Source: an uncultured Clostridium sp.
GTDB taxonomy: Bacteria > Bacillota > Clostridia > Lachnospirales > Lachnospiraceae
Assembly: GCA_945946715.1 (NCBI GenBank)
Contig: CAMEWU010000005.1
Span: 1 to 25,051 of the forward strand
DNA length: 25,051 nucleotides
Direction of reading: 5' to 3'
Position numbers and translations under genes: made by a program. The notes under the pieces are model-generated. The model was not told the origin of the DNA. It saw only the letters and a list, made by a program, of their open reading frames with translations, and ran no database searches. The first letter of the stretch is position 1; each line of letters begins with the position of its first letter. Of the stretch, positions 24,055 through 25,051 are shown in pieces.

Positions 24055-24068
24055 GAGAGAATCCGGAC

Positions 24069-24097
24069 TTTACAAGCATAGGTTCTCATGCTATGAT
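24069..24097 (+). promoter_or_regulatory. Promoter of the DUF4143-type ATPase gene
   Basis: TTTACA (24069-24074), 17 bp, TATGAT (24092-24097), ending about 37 bases before ATG 24135. Confidence 0.55.
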
Positions 24098-24134
24098 TTG
24101 GTTAGAATAATGTGAATTGAAAGAGGGTGTAGGA

Positions 24135-25051
24135 ATGTATCGTAATATAATGAATGATTTGGTTCAGTGGAAGGAGCAAAGTCTATCCAATATTCTACTT
24201 CTAAAAGGTGCAAAAGGCGTTGGAAAAACATGGTGCGTTATGGATTTTGCAAAAGCGTTTTTTCCACGAACCATTCATATCGAATTTGATAAGGATACCA
24301 TTCTACGCGAGTTGTTTTTAAGCCCTAATAGTATAGAATTTATTGATGAACAGTTAAAATTTTTGACTGACATTGATTTGTGTTCGGAAGATGTTGCTGA
24401 TGTATTGCTTGTGTTTGACGAAGTACAGGTGGAAGAAGACTTGTTTGCCGGTGTTTTGCAATATGCAAGACAGAAAAAAAACTTATCTATTATTATGATT
24501 GCGTCTTGGTGTGGCATTCTTCCGGCAGAGAATCTGGTAGCAGAGGAAATTGTTATAAAAATATTGCAGCCAATGACCTTTGAAGAATTTTTAATAGCAA
24601 ATAAAGCACAGGAGTTATGCCGGATTATTGAACAGGAGAAAGTAAACGGTCTGAATAATGATTTACGACCGATGATATTAGATTATTTACGGTATTTTTA
24701 CATTACCGGTGGTATGCCGGAAGTAGTATTGGATTTCATACGGAATCGTGATATGGATCGTATAGATATGATTCAACATGGTATTTTGCAGGACTTGAGG
24801 GATGATATTCTACGATATGCACCTAAACTACTGGTGAAAAAGATTTTACAGGTGTGGGATAGCATTCCTATGCAATTGACAAAAGAAAATAAGAAATTTA
24901 TGTATGGTGCAATAGATGTAAAGGCAAGGGCAAGAGAGTATGAAGGAGCGGTGGATTGGTTAGTTCAGGCTGGATATGTGAGGAAGGTAAGGAAGGTTCT
25001 TCAAGGATTGTCTCCTATTGAGGATTATATTGACAAGAAGTCCTTTGAATT
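24135..25051 (+). CDS. AAA_14/DUF4143-family ATPase (3' end cut by window)
   Basis: Partial gene; 305 full codons visible, open to the window edge. The family has an N-terminal AAA_14 ATPase and C-terminal DUF4143 nuclease-like domain, and is abundant in Firmicutes with little known function. Visible are Walker A LLKGAKGVGKTW (residues 23-34), a Walker B strand LLVFDEVQ, PMTFEEFLIAN, ITGGMPEVV, and VWDSIPMQLTKENKKFMYGAI, followed by AREYEGAVDWLVQAGYV, where the DUF4143 part begins. The strand after Walker B ends ASWCGIL, where many members read AAGSLLG. GTGTAGG precedes ATG 24135. The C-terminus is outside the window, so I cannot say whether it is intact. Confidence 0.88.
   Translation, partial: MYRNIMNDLVQWKEQSLSNILLLKGAKGVGKTWCVMDFAKAFFPRTIHIEFDKDTILRELFLSPNSIEFIDEQLKFLTDIDLCSEDVADVLLVFDEVQVEEDLFAGVLQYARQKKNLSIIMIASWCGILPAENLVAEEIVIKILQPMTFEEFLIANKAQELCRIIEQEKVNGLNNDLRPMILDYLRYFYITGGMPEVVLDFIRNRDMDRIDMIQHGILQDLRDDILRYAPKLLVKKILQVWDSIPMQLTKENKKFMYGAIDVKARAREYEGAVDWLVQAGYVRKVRKVLQGLSPIEDYIDKKSFE

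Overview
The window looks like a chromosomal segment of a low-GC Firmicute, most likely a Clostridia/Lachnospiraceae-type bacterium. Evidence: AT-rich DNA, strong AGGAGG ribosome binding sites, sigma-A promoters with 17-bp spacers, hairpin/T-tract terminators, and a Firmicute-style hprK / murB / rapZ / whiA / HPr-like neighbourhood. I see no phage, insertion sequence, CRISPR array or obvious defence island. Most of it is well-packed housekeeping DNA. The unusual material sits in the regulatory sites and in the 18.4-22.6 kb block.

Layout. (1) 1-2.9 kb: the 3' part of a PdxY-like pyridoxal/pyridoxamine kinase, then an exported transglutaminase-like protein whose promoter carries a perfect match to the WalR box, then a WYL-domain regulator. 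(2) 2.9-3.1 kb: a tRNA-Gln(CUG) on the minus strand, convergent with the WYL gene across a two-way terminator. (3) 3.2-6.75 kb: a plus-strand run of an unrecognised 137-aa protein, an acyl-ACP thioesterase, a CvfB-like S1 RNA-binding protein, RidA and a CPBP-family membrane protease. (4) 6.8-8.4 kb: pyrG (CTP synthase) on the minus strand, with a clear promoter and a strong hairpin in its short 5' leader. (5) 8.6-10.6 kb: ftsH, divergent from pyrG. (6) 10.6-11.5 kb: a DegV-family fatty-acid-binding protein on the minus strand. (7) 11.6-18.4 kb: uvrC, hprK, a ROK glucokinase, murB, rapZ and whiA. (8) 18.4-22.6 kb: an HPr/Crh-like protein with Glu in place of the phospho-acceptor His15, an orphan FliD-C-like protein, and a 949-aa membrane-anchored TPR/Sel1 protein with two related globular inserts. 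(9) 22.6-25.05 kb: a MocR/PdxR-type regulator and a truncated DUF4143-type ATPase.

How the genes fit together. HPr kinase, glucokinase, the Glu15 HPr-like protein and RapZ/WhiA form a carbon-sensing and cell-wall/division neighbourhood, with MurB supplying peptidoglycan precursor. HprK could phosphorylate the retained serine of the HPr-like protein, while PTS transfer through residue 15 is ruled out by its Glu. The best candidates for something undescribed are this HPr-like protein, the FliD-like protein and the large Sel1 protein, which lie consecutively on one strand. No exotic complete system can be asserted from sequence alone.
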